In this document: one piece after another, positions 27,963-36,796 of the stretch | Layout: each line of letters starts with the position of its first letter | Position numbering within the stretch: position 1 is the first letter of the stretch | Assembly: GCF_010091925.1 (NCBI RefSeq) | Contig: NZ_WVID01000031.1 | Span: 1 to 64,000, forward strand | From: Nostoc sp. B(2019) | GTDB taxonomy: Bacteria; Cyanobacteriota; Cyanobacteriia; Cyanobacteriales; Nostocaceae | Length of the DNA: 64,000 nucleotides | Direction of reading: 5' to 3' | The notes under the pieces: generated by a model | Seen by the model: only the letters and a program-made list of their open reading frames with translations | Databases searched by the model: none | What the model was told of the DNA's origin: nothing | Translations under genes and position numbers: made by a program

Positions 27963-29078
27963 TTAACTTTCTTGCTCATCTAAAGCCCACTCAAATCGAC
28001 GCTTTAAGTCATTGCAGTGATTAGGGGGTAAAATTCCATCATGCTGAAGTCTACCAACTACAATCCCCGATGCAATGCCAATTTCAGCAGCAAACTGCTC
28101 AATGCACGCTTTGGTGCGTTGTTGACCTGATGCTAAAAATCCCTTGAACTCAATAGGGGGGATAAGTATATCCGCAGCGAATTTGTTTGCTTCTTCCTCC
28201 TTTTCTAAATCCTCAACAGCAGCAACACCTTTGCCTTCCAGGAATACATCACGCTTACCATGCAGCAGAATATGACCAGATTCGTGGAAGAAAGCAAACC
28301 ACAGATGGTCATCAGTTTTGTGGCGCAGGCTGAGTTGAATCAGCGCTTTATGAGGATTTAACCAGCGTGTTGCACCACTGACTCTTGTCTTGGGAAGTTC
28401 CGGTATAAAAACCACAGCCACACCTGCTTCAGCACACAGTTGCACTAATTCTGGTTGAAAAACCTCTACCGATTTCATCGTTAGAGCGCGGACTCGTAGC
28501 AGTGCTTCCCTGAACTTATTCGCATCATAGGTAGCACAAGGAATCTCAGCTGCTTCGATTTCTCCTTGACGCAGCCAAGCGGACATTGCACCAGGCTCAC
28601 TTTGAAAAGCCTGCGATTTGCGAAAATCTACATGAGTACAACAGCATATTCCCTCCCATTGTTCAGGGGAGGCGACGGCGAAAAAATTTAGCACTTCCCG
28701 CAATTGTTCAACTTTGTCCTGACAGCGCCGAATCCAACCAAAATCAATCATGGCTCTTACAGGAATTTGTCTAAGCCATGTGACTTCCTTTTGCAAGCGC
28801 TCTTCTTCTTCAAGCCGTGCTAAAGCTTCTCGATATTGTCGTTCACGGTTGTTCCAAAAACTAGCGCTTATACCTAATACACGCTCTAGCTGCAATGCTG
28901 TTTCAGGAGTAATAGCTGCTTTGGCATTAATGATTTCGTTAATTGTTTTTTTAGGTCTCCCTGTACGTTCCGCCAGTTCAGCTTGGGACATACCCCGCTC
29001 CTCAAGGATTTCTTGAAGAGTCTCCCCTGGAGGAGAAACGTAATCTGGCGTGTATTGATTTTGGATTGCATTACTCAT
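27963..29078 (-). CDS. HigA-type antitoxin fused to ImmA/IrrE-like metallopeptidase
   Basis: 371 aa. Residues about 10-75 form a HigA-family helix-turn-helix (PPGETLQEILEERGMSQAEL with KTINEI in the recognition helix). The C-terminal half is a zinc peptidase of the ImmA/IrrE type with HESGH at about 265-269 and the downstream EEEANKFAADILIP. In this family the peptidase can cleave a repressor or the antitoxin itself on stress. The toxin gene lies directly upstream and overlaps by 8 nt. The palindrome at 29431 is a likely operator for its HTH. Confidence 0.88.
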   Translation of the reverse strand: MSNAIQNQYTPDYVSPPGETLQEILEERGMSQAELAERTGRPKKTINEIINAKAAITPETALQLERVLGISASFWNNRERQYREALARLEEEERLQKEVTWLRQIPVRAMIDFGWIRRCQDKVEQLREVLNFFAVASPEQWEGICCCTHVDFRKSQAFQSEPGAMSAWLRQGEIEAAEIPCATYDANKFREALLRVRALTMKSVEVFQPELVQLCAEAGVAVVFIPELPKTRVSGATRWLNPHKALIQLSLRHKTDDHLWFAFFHESGHILLHGKRDVFLEGKGVAAVEDLEKEEEANKFAADILIPPIEFKGFLASGQQRTKACIEQFAAEIGIASGIVVGRLQHDGILPPNHCNDLKRRFEWALDEQES

Positions 29079-29406
29079 GAGTATCCTCCACGCCCAGTAT
29101 TCTAACGGCAGTTACTTTATTCCAGTCGATGCCACCATCTGGTTTGGTAGGAATTGGTTCATCTGCTGGCTCAAATATTAGCCGATATGGATGATCCAAA
29201 TCTAGCGATAACTGACCTGCGCGGTCTTGAAGCAATTCGTGACATCTTCCTGGAAGATTTCGCATATCTTCAAGTACGTTGGCAGCACGTAAATCATCTA
29301 GTCGTCTTCGGATGCGTTTTGCTCTATCTGCACCATGTTTTCTTTCTAGAAGCCTTTGGTTATTGCACTCTTTTTCAAATCTACGATTATTAAATACAAT
29401 ATCCAT
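29071..29406 (-). CDS. HigB-like (RelE-superfamily) toxin
   Basis: 111 aa, first gene of a two-gene operon. IVFNNRRFEKECN at the start, RIRRRLDDLRAANVLEDM in the middle and LSLDLDHPYRLIFEP near the end are typical of HigB-like mRNA interferases of the kind often misnamed killer suppression protein. Toxin-first order and overlap with the HTH gene fit higBA. Activity is inferred from family membership. Confidence 0.82.
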   Translation of the reverse strand: MDIVFNNRRFEKECNNQRLLERKHGADRAKRIRRRLDDLRAANVLEDMRNLPGRCHELLQDRAGQLSLDLDHPYRLIFEPADEPIPTKPDGGIDWNKVTAVRILGVEDTHE

Positions 29407-29430
29407 TGTAGCAAGCTTCTACTAATCTTG

Positions 29431-29447
29431 TTAACCTATAAGGTTAA
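29431..29447. promoter_or_regulatory. Palindromic operator candidate of the higBA-like operon
   Basis: TTAACCT-ATA-AGGTTAA, a 7-bp inverted repeat with a 3-nt centre, 25 nt upstream of the toxin start. It resembles the AACCT..AGGTT palindromes bound by MqsA/HigA-family antitoxins. The remainder of 29448-29706 shows no gene. Confidence 0.6.
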
Positions 29448-29706
29448 TAACATTTTAGGCGGCTGAACTAAAAATGACAGCAATTACCCAAAAATTAGTC
29501 TAAAGCTGCTAGCATATAGTACGTTTGTTTTATATCGACTTCATGCTCAAAATTTCAGCCTTTTGAAGTGCTATTACCCGTCAGCGATCGCAAGCACAAA
29601 TGTACCACCACATCTCATGCTAAGCTGCTTTGTTTGCGTCTATGGAAGCTTATTCACCTTATCGTGTAAGTGCGATCGCTTCCTGAAAACTTCATCCAGT
29701 CCTTTG

Positions 29707-30426
29707 TTAATCTAAAGCATCTCGCAGCCGCCCCACCATCTCGGCACGATTGACAACTTCCAATTTACGAAACATTCTTTTCAAAGCTTGCTTGACAGAA
29801 TTTTCTGTAATCCAAAGTTTTTCACCAATTTCCGCATTCGTTAACCCCTGTGCTACCAACTCAGCAATTTGAATTTCACGCAGGGTTAAGCGGTTAGCTA
29901 CAGAATAATTCAATCTTGTTTGTCGCATCCCTAAAGTTGCTAGACAGGCTGACATGTGAGTGCAAACAGCGCTTAGGTCAGAAATATTTAGGTAATTAAA
30001 TGCTGGTGTATGACCCACACGGGCAAAGTAAACTGCACCGATTAGACTACCACCGCCTACTATTGGCCCAGTCATGATATGTTCATGGTCATAGTAGGCG
30101 CAACAATTTTTATAAAGTTCGCATTGCTTCCAACCCCCTGGAGGTAATACCATTTCCTCGTGTGCTGGAGCATGATGCTCAACTACGTAGTGCAATACTG
30201 GATCAACAGCCCGACCGACTTTTTCGTAGAGTTCCACGAATGTATCAACATTGGGCATACCGTGAACATCTACCGCAGCATAGCGCGAGCGCTCATTCAG
30301 AAGATAGATTCCCCAACGTTGGACGCTAAAATGATCGCCAACTCCATCCATAAAGCAAAGTCTTAATTCGCGCTGATCACGAGCAGAGGCTAAGGCTTGA
30401 AATAAGTTATGAAGAGAATTAGCCAT
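29707..30426 (-). CDS. GAF-LuxR transcriptional regulator (paralogue 1)
   Basis: 239 aa. An N-terminal GAF-like sensor (about 10-160) and a C-terminal LuxR/GerE helix-turn-helix: LTLREIQIAELVAQGLTNAEIGEKLW then SVKQALKRMFRKLEV. It contains CELYKNCCAYYDHEH, a Cys/His cluster in the sensor that the paralogue keeps partly (CPRHDHEH). Divergent from the PfpI gene with under 90 nt between, so it probably controls that gene. The ligand is unknown. Confidence 0.88.
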   Translation of the reverse strand: MANSLHNLFQALASARDQRELRLCFMDGVGDHFSVQRWGIYLLNERSRYAAVDVHGMPNVDTFVELYEKVGRAVDPVLHYVVEHHAPAHEEMVLPPGGWKQCELYKNCCAYYDHEHIMTGPIVGGGSLIGAVYFARVGHTPAFNYLNISDLSAVCTHMSACLATLGMRQTRLNYSVANRLTLREIQIAELVAQGLTNAEIGEKLWITENSVKQALKRMFRKLEVVNRAEMVGRLRDALD

Positions 30427-30513
30427 TAAAATTAAGTGTACTCGATTGAGGACTAGGCAGAATCGATACTCACTTTTACCATAGTCCGTAACAATCGTTA
30501 AGAGAATTTGATA

Positions 30514-31212
30514 ATGACAAATCTAGTAAAATATCACATTGGTCTAGTCATTTTCCCCGGTATGACTCAACTCGATATGACTGGGCCACATCAGGTATTT
30601 GCCCTGATGCCTGAAACTTGCGTTCATTTGTTATGGAAGAATTTGCAGCCAGTGACAAGCAATGAGGGGATGACGATTTTACCCACAACCACGTTTGAAA
30701 ATTGTCCATCACTAGATGTTTTATGCGTTCCTGGTGGTGCTGTGGGACAGGTAGAGATGATGCGGGATACTGAAGTGCTGGAATTTCTCCAGCAACAGGG
30801 TAAAACCGCAAAATATATTACTTCGGTGTGTACTGGCTCTTTAATTCTAGCGGCGGCTGGATTACTACAAGGCTACCGCGCTGCTTGTCATTGGGCATTT
30901 CGTGACCAGTTAGCAATGTTGGGGGTTGAGGTCGGAACGCAAAGAGTGGTAGTTGACCGCGATCGCATCACAGGCGGTGGTGTTACCGCTGGGATTGATT
31001 TTGGACTGATAGTTGCTGCTCATCTGTGCGGTGAAGAAACAGCCAAGCTGATTCAGCTATTGTTGGAGTATAACCCTGCACCACCTTTTAACGTCGGTTC
31101 GCCAGAAAATGCTGGGGAGGCTTTAGTTGAACAGGTGAAGAAGTTAGGGAAGCAGTTGATTAGAGCATCTCTTGCACAGACGAAGCAAACAGCCAAGTTA
31201 TTGGGTGTTTAA
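30514..31212 (+). CDS. DJ-1/PfpI superfamily protein
   Basis: 232 aa from the ATG at 30514 (a TTG two codons earlier is unlikely). The flavodoxin-like DJ-1/PfpI fold shows VIFPGMTQLDMTGPHQVF at the N-terminus and the nucleophile elbow SVCTGSLILAAAGLL with Cys about 106. The closest pattern is that of isonitrile hydratase-like and cyclohexyl-isocyanide hydratase-like proteins. Lies between two LuxR-type regulators: divergent from one and overlapping the other tail to tail by 4 nt. Substrate uncertain. Confidence 0.88.
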   Translation: MTNLVKYHIGLVIFPGMTQLDMTGPHQVFALMPETCVHLLWKNLQPVTSNEGMTILPTTTFENCPSLDVLCVPGGAVGQVEMMRDTEVLEFLQQQGKTAKYITSVCTGSLILAAAGLLQGYRAACHWAFRDQLAMLGVEVGTQRVVVDRDRITGGGVTAGIDFGLIVAAHLCGEETAKLIQLLLEYNPAPPFNVGSPENAGEALVEQVKKLGKQLIRASLAQTKQTAKLLGV

Positions 31213-31898
31213 TTGATTTGTTCGGACTGTTGAGGAGATATCGAATGCAGCTTTGCTACCATCTCAGTACGTGCCGAAACCTCTAGTTTGCGAAACATCC
31301 TCTTCAAAGCTTGCTTGACAGAATTTTGCGTAATCCAAAGTTTTTCACCAATTTCCGCATTAGTTAACCCTTGCGCTACTAGTTCAGCAATTTCTAACTC
31401 ACGCGCTGTTAGTGGACTGATTAAAAAGGAGTTGGAGATTTTTGGTTTCGTCCGCAGGGTTGCCATTTTTGCCGACAAATGAAGGCATAAAGCGCTCAGG
31501 TCAGCTAAATCGTTGGCATTAAAGGCAGGATTCCCCTTGTCGCGGGTAAAGTTCAGCGTTCCTACCAGATGACCATCGCAAACAATTGGCCCTGTCATTA
31601 CGTGTTCGTGGTCGTGGCGCGGGCAAATATGCTTCCAGTCGCCTGGAGATAGTATTAATTGCTCATGAGCGGGTGCGTGACGCTCAACCACGTAGCGCCC
31701 GACGGGATTGCTTTCTAAGCATACTGCCGGAATGCTTTGAACATCAATCTCAGCCGTTGGCGGCTCATCTAGGAGATAGATACCCCAATTTTGCACGCCG
31801 AAATGTTCGCTAATTTTATCCACCAGAGCTAGTTTTAATTCTTGCTCATTACGGACATTAGCGATCGCATGAAATACGGCGTGAAGAGAATTAGCCAT
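31209..31898 (-). CDS. GAF-LuxR transcriptional regulator (paralogue 2)
   Basis: 229 aa from the ATG at 31898, chosen because MANSLHAVFHAI matches MANSLHNLFQAL of paralogue 1. The HTH (LTARELEIAELVAQGLTNAEIGEKLW) is nearly identical between the two, while the GAF domain has diverged. Overlaps the stop of the convergent PfpI gene by 4 nt. Divergent from the DUF3386 gene 99 nt away. Confidence 0.88.
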   Translation of the reverse strand: MANSLHAVFHAIANVRNEQELKLALVDKISEHFGVQNWGIYLLDEPPTAEIDVQSIPAVCLESNPVGRYVVERHAPAHEQLILSPGDWKHICPRHDHEHVMTGPIVCDGHLVGTLNFTRDKGNPAFNANDLADLSALCLHLSAKMATLRTKPKISNSFLISPLTARELEIAELVAQGLTNAEIGEKLWITQNSVKQALKRMFRKLEVSARTEMVAKLHSISPQQSEQIN

Positions 31899-31997
31899 AA
31901 GTGTACCCAGTTGGGGTCTATCCAAGGCTCAACAATTACTTCTATGCTAATACCAAGAAAACTAAAACGCTAATTACAGTGGCGATAGGAGAAGCAC

Positions 31998-32654
31998 ATG
32001 ACAGTTACACAACTCTCTGCTCAGGAACTTTTCCGGGCTGCTTATGAGAACCGCTATACGTGGGATAAGAATTTCCCCGGTTACACTGCAAATATTACTT
32101 ATAAGCATGACGATAAGGTGTTTACAGGCAAAGTTCTCGTCAACGCTAATCTCAAGGCGGAAGTGTTGGATGTAGACGATGAGCAAGCAAAGCAGGCAAT
32201 TCACGGTCAAGCTTGGGAGATAGCAATTCACCGCATCCGCCGCAGCTTTGAAGACACTCACAGCACCAATACGTTTAGCTATGGCAAAACTGACGAAACT
32301 GGCGCAGTTGAGCTTTTAGTTGGTGGTAAGGCTGAGGGCGACAAATACAAAGTCCGCAATAATGAGGTGTGCCATGTTCACCGTCTCATCCACGGTACTT
32401 TTGTGACAATTGACACTTTCAGCAGTCACGATACTGGCGAAGGCTACCTGTCTCACACTTATGACTCTGTGTATCATGACCCCAAAACTGGGGAACAAAA
32501 GGGTGGAAGAAGCGAATTTACAGATGAGTATGAAAAGGTTGGTAACTATTTCATTCTGAACCGTCGAGAAATTCGCACTGAGATAGAAGGACAAGTATCT
32601 GTTCAGGAATTTGTCTTTTCTGATATCAAATTGTTAGAGCCAACTGCTGCTTAA
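31998..32654 (+). CDS. DUF3386 family protein
   Basis: 218 aa. The start LSAQELFRAAYENRYTWDKNFPGY and the end EFTDEYEKVGNYFILNRREI are typical of this family, which is nearly confined to cyanobacteria and plastid-bearing eukaryotes. No catalytic motif is evident and no membrane segment. Preceded by a purine-rich ribosome-binding site (GGAGAAG). Function unknown. A HIP1-based hairpin ends the unit. Confidence 0.85.
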   Translation: MTVTQLSAQELFRAAYENRYTWDKNFPGYTANITYKHDDKVFTGKVLVNANLKAEVLDVDDEQAKQAIHGQAWEIAIHRIRRSFEDTHSTNTFSYGKTDETGAVELLVGGKAEGDKYKVRNNEVCHVHRLIHGTFVTIDTFSSHDTGEGYLSHTYDSVYHDPKTGEQKGGRSEFTDEYEKVGNYFILNRREIRTEIEGQVSVQEFVFSDIKLLEPTAA

Positions 32655-32680
32655 GCTGCATATCTTGAATATAAATATTG

Positions 32681-32721
32681 GCGATCGCCCTTTTTATTAA
32701 GGAGGCGATCGCTTTTCTTTT
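32681..32721 (+). terminator. Terminator made from two HIP1 sites
   Basis: GCGATCGCC and GGCGATCGC pair across 14 nt and are followed by TTTTCTTTTT, about 27 nt after the DUF3386 stop. Each arm is itself a HIP1 palindrome. Confidence 0.7.
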
Positions 32722-32950
32722 TAGTGTTCCAAGTTATAAGCATGAACTTTCGATAAAAAAGCTTGATGTTCCAAGTTCTGAGATGAAATGATGAAGTTTA
32801 AAAGGCAATTATACTTGTGGTAAACGGTGCGATGGCGCGGAGCGCCCGCTGGAAGCGATCGCCCGACATTCGTTGCAGTAAAGAAAATGTCCCCAGATAT
32901 AATCAAAATATAATAAGTCAATCACAGCAATTGAAAAGATAGTCAACAAA

Positions 32951-33268
32951 ATGACACGACTTTCTTCTAATCACACACCACGTCGAGGAAGAGTATTCCC
33001 AGAACGCCAACTTTCACCTGAAGAGAAGGCACAACGGAAAGCTGAAGATGAGGTATTTTATCAGCGTTGTCGAGTGATATTTAACCGAGTTCAACTAGAA
33101 CTAATTAAGGATCACTACGATTGGTTTATAGTCATTGAGCCTAATAGTGGAGATTATATTATTGATTCCGATGAAACAGTTGCTAGACAGAAGGCTCGCG
33201 ATCAATTTGGTGATACCCTGCGTCTGATGATGCGAATCAATGAGACTGGAACCTGTGGCAGAATATGA
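32951..33268 (+). CDS. Small hypothetical protein, partner of aspartic-protease-like gene
   Basis: 105 aa, soluble, with a basic N-terminus (PRRGRVFPERQLSPEEKAQR) and a C-terminal half containing YDWFIVIEPNSGDYIIDSDE. No domain recognised with certainty. Its stop codon overlaps an ATG (ATGA at 33265) in front of the aspartic-protease-like frame, so the two probably form one operon, a pairing that looks like an addiction or accessory module. Confidence 0.7.
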   Translation: MTRLSSNHTPRRGRVFPERQLSPEEKAQRKAEDEVFYQRCRVIFNRVQLELIKDHYDWFIVIEPNSGDYIIDSDETVARQKARDQFGDTLRLMMRINETGTCGRI

Positions 33269-33304
33269 TTTCAGGCGAGTTTAACAGTAATTTTTGAAAT
33301 TGGT

Positions 33305-33619
33305 TTGATTGCTGCTGATGGTGATATTATTCCAGTCCAGGCACTACTAGATACAGGATTTACAGGCTACTTGGCGATTGATAATCAAGATGCTCTTAGT
33401 TTGGGATGGTTGAGGGAGAGTCAAACAGAAGATATGCAGACAGCGAGGGGAGAAGCACGATTTAACCTGTATCAGGGAAATGTGCTGCTGGATGAAGAGG
33501 AGTTTGCAATTCCAGCATTGGGTGGAGATGAACTGCAAGACATTCTTTTAGGTGTACGTTGGTTACAGATAAAGCGGTTGGTGGCAGATTTTTCAGCAGG
33601 AATATTGACGCTGGGATGA
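33305..33619 (+). CDS. Clan AA aspartic protease-like protein, probably frameshifted at the start
   Basis: 104 aa as the longest single frame, from a TTG. The retropepsin-type active-site box is LLDTGFTGYLAI and the C-terminal flap and hydrophobic core LGGDELQDILLGVRWL is also typical. The natural start is probably the ATG at 33265, coupled to the upstream stop; that frame reads MISGEFNSNF and then stops, while the main frame continues as LTVIFEIGLIAADGD. A one-base indel near 33280 would join them. The protein may therefore be inactive, or the indel may be a sequence error. Small single-domain members of this clan are common in cyanobacteria and of unknown function. Confidence 0.72.
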   Translation: MIAADGDIIPVQALLDTGFTGYLAIDNQDALSLGWLRESQTEDMQTARGEARFNLYQGNVLLDEEEFAIPALGGDELQDILLGVRWLQIKRLVADFSAGILTLG

Positions 33620-33700
33620 GGCGATCGCACTTCTATAAGACAACAGAAACAAGATAAGATTAGAGAATATTGAGATTATCAAAATATATAAACACTTTCA

Positions 33701-33922
33701 ATGAACAAAGTTATACCTTTTCAGACAGTAGTAGAATATGTTGAAGCTCTTTCAATAGAAGATCAAGACTTGCTGCTGGAACTAATTCAGAAAAGACGAG
33801 TTGAAAAACGGCGTCAAGAAATTGCCAACAATGCAGCACAAACGCTGGAAGCAATCAAGACTGGTAAAGCTAAACGTGGAAGCATTGCAGATCTAAGGGC
33901 TGACTTACTAAGTCAAGAATGA
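33701..33922 (+). CDS. Antitoxin of a RelE-type toxin-antitoxin pair (putative)
   Basis: 73 aa, all helical, charged, ending TGKAKRGSIADLRADLLSQE. It overlaps the downstream toxin by the ATGA junction, the arrangement of type II antitoxins. No HTH is obvious. The assignment rests mainly on context. Confidence 0.75.
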   Translation: MNKVIPFQTVVEYVEALSIEDQDLLLELIQKRRVEKRRQEIANNAAQTLEAIKTGKAKRGSIADLRADLLSQE

Positions 33923-34203
33923 AAACCCTGATTTGGAATAATAGCTTTAAGCGTGCTTTTAAGCGAGTGGTTCGTAAGAACCCTCGCTTAGAAGGAAAAA
34001 TTTTTGAAGTTTTGGAATTGCTGGAAGCTGACCCGTTTACAATATCTTTGAAGCCGCACAAATTGAAAGGTGAGCTAGAAGGTTTGTGGGCGTGTTGGGT
34101 CGAATATGATTGTCGTATAGTCTACACCTTTGATACGAATAATGATACTAATGAAGAGATGATTGTCCTCATCGATATTGGTACTCATGACGAGGTATAT
34201 TGA
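33919..34203 (+). CDS. RelE/YafQ-type mRNA interferase toxin (putative)
   Basis: 94 aa. FKRAFKRVVRKNPRLEGKI, then LKPHKLKGELEGLWACWVEYDCRIVYTF and VLIDIGTHDEVY, follow the RelE/YafQ fold with its usual terminal tyrosine. Ribosome-dependent mRNA cleavage is inferred from the family. Translationally coupled to its antitoxin. Confidence 0.85.
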   Translation: MKTLIWNNSFKRAFKRVVRKNPRLEGKIFEVLELLEADPFTISLKPHKLKGELEGLWACWVEYDCRIVYTFDTNNDTNEEMIVLIDIGTHDEVY

Positions 34204-34290
34204 GGAGTTTATGCAAGGCGTAGGCGTAGCCCGTCGTAGCGAAAAGTTCTGTAGGCGGGTTTCCCGCCGTAGGAAACTTTTCAAGACAGA
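34204..34290. repeat. REP-like hairpin cluster after the toxin-antitoxin pair
   Basis: The hairpin 34241-34282 has the arms GAAAAGTT..GGCGGG and CCCGCC..AACTTTTC, preceded by GGCGTAGGCGTAGCCCG. The same GAAAAGTTC...CTTTTC frame recurs at 47940-47980. Confidence 0.75.
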
Positions 34291-34331
34291 CATCGCTTTA
34301 CTGTTAATTTAAGGAGCGCATTGTTTCTATA

Positions 34332-35825
34332 CTAAATACTGTGAGCAAGCGGTTGATAATTAGATATCCGCTCATATCCTCTGTAAATATACTTTTTAAG
34401 TAATTTTCCTACAATCGAGATACTTTGCTCAATCTCCTCTTGTGGGAGGCAAAAAGTCAGACGCATAGCCGGATAACCTTGCTTATCTGGAAAAAACGCT
34501 GAACCACACGCCAGGTAAACATTTTGTGCAAAAGCTTCATTACGAATTGTTTGAATAGGAATATCATCTGGTAGCTGCACCCAGAGAAATAATCCTCCCG
34601 TGGGAACTGTCCACCGCGCCTCTTGGGGAAAATAATGCTCTAAAGCTTGCAACATAGCATTACGACTTTGCAGATTATCTGTGCGAAGTCGGCTGAGGTG
34701 TCTGCGGTAATGTCCTGAAGCGAGATATTCACTCACTATTGCTTGAGAAATACTGGATGTATGCAAGTCATGGAGCAACTTCCGCTCAATAATTGCTTGA
34801 TAATGCTTACCTGTAATTACCATATAACCCACTCGTAAACCAGGCATCAAAGTTTTAGAAAAGGTACTTAAATAAATTACTAAATCATTTTTATCTAAAG
34901 CTTTAATTGGTGCTGGTACAGGCTGGAAACTTATTCCTTCATAGGCGTTATCTTCTAAAATTGGACACTCGTATTTTTCGGCTAATGCTAGCAATTGTTG
35001 GCGATGTGCTTGTGTTGTTGTCAATCCTGTAGGATTGTGGAAAGTGCTGATCGTATAAATTAATTTAGGACGGTGGCTATGTAAATATTGTTCTAATAAT
35101 TCTAGATTCATTCCCTCTGCTGTCATGGGAATGCCAATAATTCTGGCTCCTAAGTTTTCTAAAATGGATATTGCACCATAATATGTGGGTGCTTCTACAA
35201 TCACCCAATCACCAGGTTTTACATAATAGTTCATCGCTAATGACAACCCTTGCTGAGAGCCATTAGTAATAATCAAATCTTCTGGAAAAACTTCTAATCC
35301 CTGCTGCACTAACATCTGAGCAATTTGTCTGCATAAAGTTAGTTGTCCTTGAGGCATATCATGAGAAAAGAAAAGATCAGGGTTTTCTTGTCTTAATGCT
35401 CGTCTAGCAATGAGGTTGATATCTTTTGGTGGATGAGGATAACCATAGCCCAAATTAATTACTCCTGGCTGCGTTTTTGCTTGCACCAAGGGAGTGTACA
35501 TATCATAAAAAGAACTTTTGTCTGGCTCAAGAATTGTAACATTTTGGGCTGGGGAAAATGTAGATTCTAGGTTGGTACAGTGAAGAGAAACGCTGTTAAC
35601 AAAATATCCAGATCCCTGACGAGCACAAACAATACCATCTGCTTCTAAAACGCTATATGCTTCAATAATCGTGAGTTTATTGACCTGCAAATTTTCTGCA
35701 AGCGAGCGAATAGAAGGGAGGCGATCGCCACTTTTAAGTGCGCCAGATTTGATAAGATGACTGATGCGATCGCGTATCTGCAAATAAATAGGTTTGGGTG
35801 ATTGGCGTTCCAAAATAATATTCAT
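34332..35825 (-). CDS. MocR/GntR-type protein: winged HTH fused to PLP aminotransferase
   Basis: 497 aa from the ATG at 35825, since the GntR domain normally begins right before PIYLQIRDRISHLIKSG. The wHTH has GDRLPSIRSLAENLQVNK; the fold-type I aminotransferase part has the PLP lysine in STFSKTLMPGLRVGYM and the Asp/Tyr region ILEDNAYEG. MocR proteins are mostly regulators (PdxR, GabR), though some act as aminotransferases. Divergent from the small 71-aa gene. The target genes are not identifiable here. Confidence 0.9.
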   Translation of the reverse strand: MNIILERQSPKPIYLQIRDRISHLIKSGALKSGDRLPSIRSLAENLQVNKLTIIEAYSVLEADGIVCARQGSGYFVNSVSLHCTNLESTFSPAQNVTILEPDKSSFYDMYTPLVQAKTQPGVINLGYGYPHPPKDINLIARRALRQENPDLFFSHDMPQGQLTLCRQIAQMLVQQGLEVFPEDLIITNGSQQGLSLAMNYYVKPGDWVIVEAPTYYGAISILENLGARIIGIPMTAEGMNLELLEQYLHSHRPKLIYTISTFHNPTGLTTTQAHRQQLLALAEKYECPILEDNAYEGISFQPVPAPIKALDKNDLVIYLSTFSKTLMPGLRVGYMVITGKHYQAIIERKLLHDLHTSSISQAIVSEYLASGHYRRHLSRLRTDNLQSRNAMLQALEHYFPQEARWTVPTGGLFLWVQLPDDIPIQTIRNEAFAQNVYLACGSAFFPDKQGYPAMRLTFCLPQEEIEQSISIVGKLLKKYIYRGYERISNYQPLAHSI

Positions 35826-36042
35826 TTTGACGCACTCATTTAAAGAGTGCAAAATCATCAATACTGGCAATATAAACGATTTTTACTAAGTTTACCTAGT
35901 ACAGTTGGCGGCTTTTTTACTATAACAGTTGTAACGTCACATAACTGTACTAGATCAAATCTGCTAAAACTGTACCTTCTCAGTTAAAAATTCCTAAGTA
36001 AAAGTAAAAGTAATAGTTCACTATTGCTCATGTACTTTTGCT

Positions 36043-36258
36043 ATGAATAAATTTAATTTTTTGTTATCCTTGCAAAGGATTTGGCAACATTTTATCGTAT
36101 GGATGATTAGCGGTACTGACCTTCAAGTTTGGCAGGAATCAGACCATCATGGTCATACTTATTGTTGGCACGCCTACGACCCGATGACAGGACGTTCTGC
36201 CTGTTTTGGTTCTGAAGAAGAAATGCGAATTTGGATTGATAAATGTTACTACAGATAG
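36043..36258 (+). CDS. Small hypothetical protein (71 aa)
   Basis: Trp/His-rich short protein: an N-terminal basic helix, then WQESDHHGHTYCWHAYDPMT and an acidic end. Resembles short cyanobacterial conserved proteins but no domain name can be given. Preceded by an AT-rich region of about 200 nt that separates it from the divergent MocR gene. Confidence 0.65.
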   Translation: MNKFNFLLSLQRIWQHFIVWMISGTDLQVWQESDHHGHTYCWHAYDPMTGRSACFGSEEEMRIWIDKCYYR

Positions 36259-36277
36259 CATACGCTAATCACATATC

Positions 36278-36670
36278 CTAACTTCGTAATTTATCTATAT
36301 TCTGCTCCCAATTTGCCCCATCAAAAGGTACAATTTCAAAGTTAGATATAACATCCCCATCTAAACACCGCACATTCACATCAATACAATCAGGATGACT
36401 TCGCGGGATATAAAAAGGATGCATTCCACAAATACAGCAAAATTTATGCTGAGCAACTCCTGTATTAAATCTGTAAGTTGTCAACTTATCTTCACCTTGC
36501 AATAAGGTAAACCGCTCTTGCTGCACAATTAAATGTAAAAATCCCTTTTTTCGGCAAATTGAACAGTTGCAATCATCCACTTTGTTTTGTTTAACCACTA
36601 CCCGAAAACGCACCGCACCACAGTGACATCCACCTTCGTAAGTGATTGGTTCATTGATATTTGTTGTCAT
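36278..36670 (-). CDS. GFA/CENP-V family zinc protein
   Basis: 130 aa. The zinc cysteines appear as GGCHCGAVRF, CNCSICRKKGF and FCCICGMHPFY, the CxCxx...CxxC...CxxC pattern of the Gfa-like Mss4 fold. The family includes glutathione-dependent formaldehyde-activating enzyme; that activity is disputed and the role here is unknown. Single gene. Confidence 0.9.
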   Translation of the reverse strand: MTTNINEPITYEGGCHCGAVRFRVVVKQNKVDDCNCSICRKKGFLHLIVQQERFTLLQGEDKLTTYRFNTGVAQHKFCCICGMHPFYIPRSHPDCIDVNVRCLDGDVISNFEIVPFDGANWEQNIDKLRS

Positions 36671-36796
36671 GTAAAGGTAGCTGAAAAATTGATTAACTTT
36701 GCTATTTTACACCTATCATACTTACTAGCCAGAAAATAAATTATCTGAGTAAGTGTCAATTAATGAGCATATTCCAAAATGCCATTTAAATAAAAG

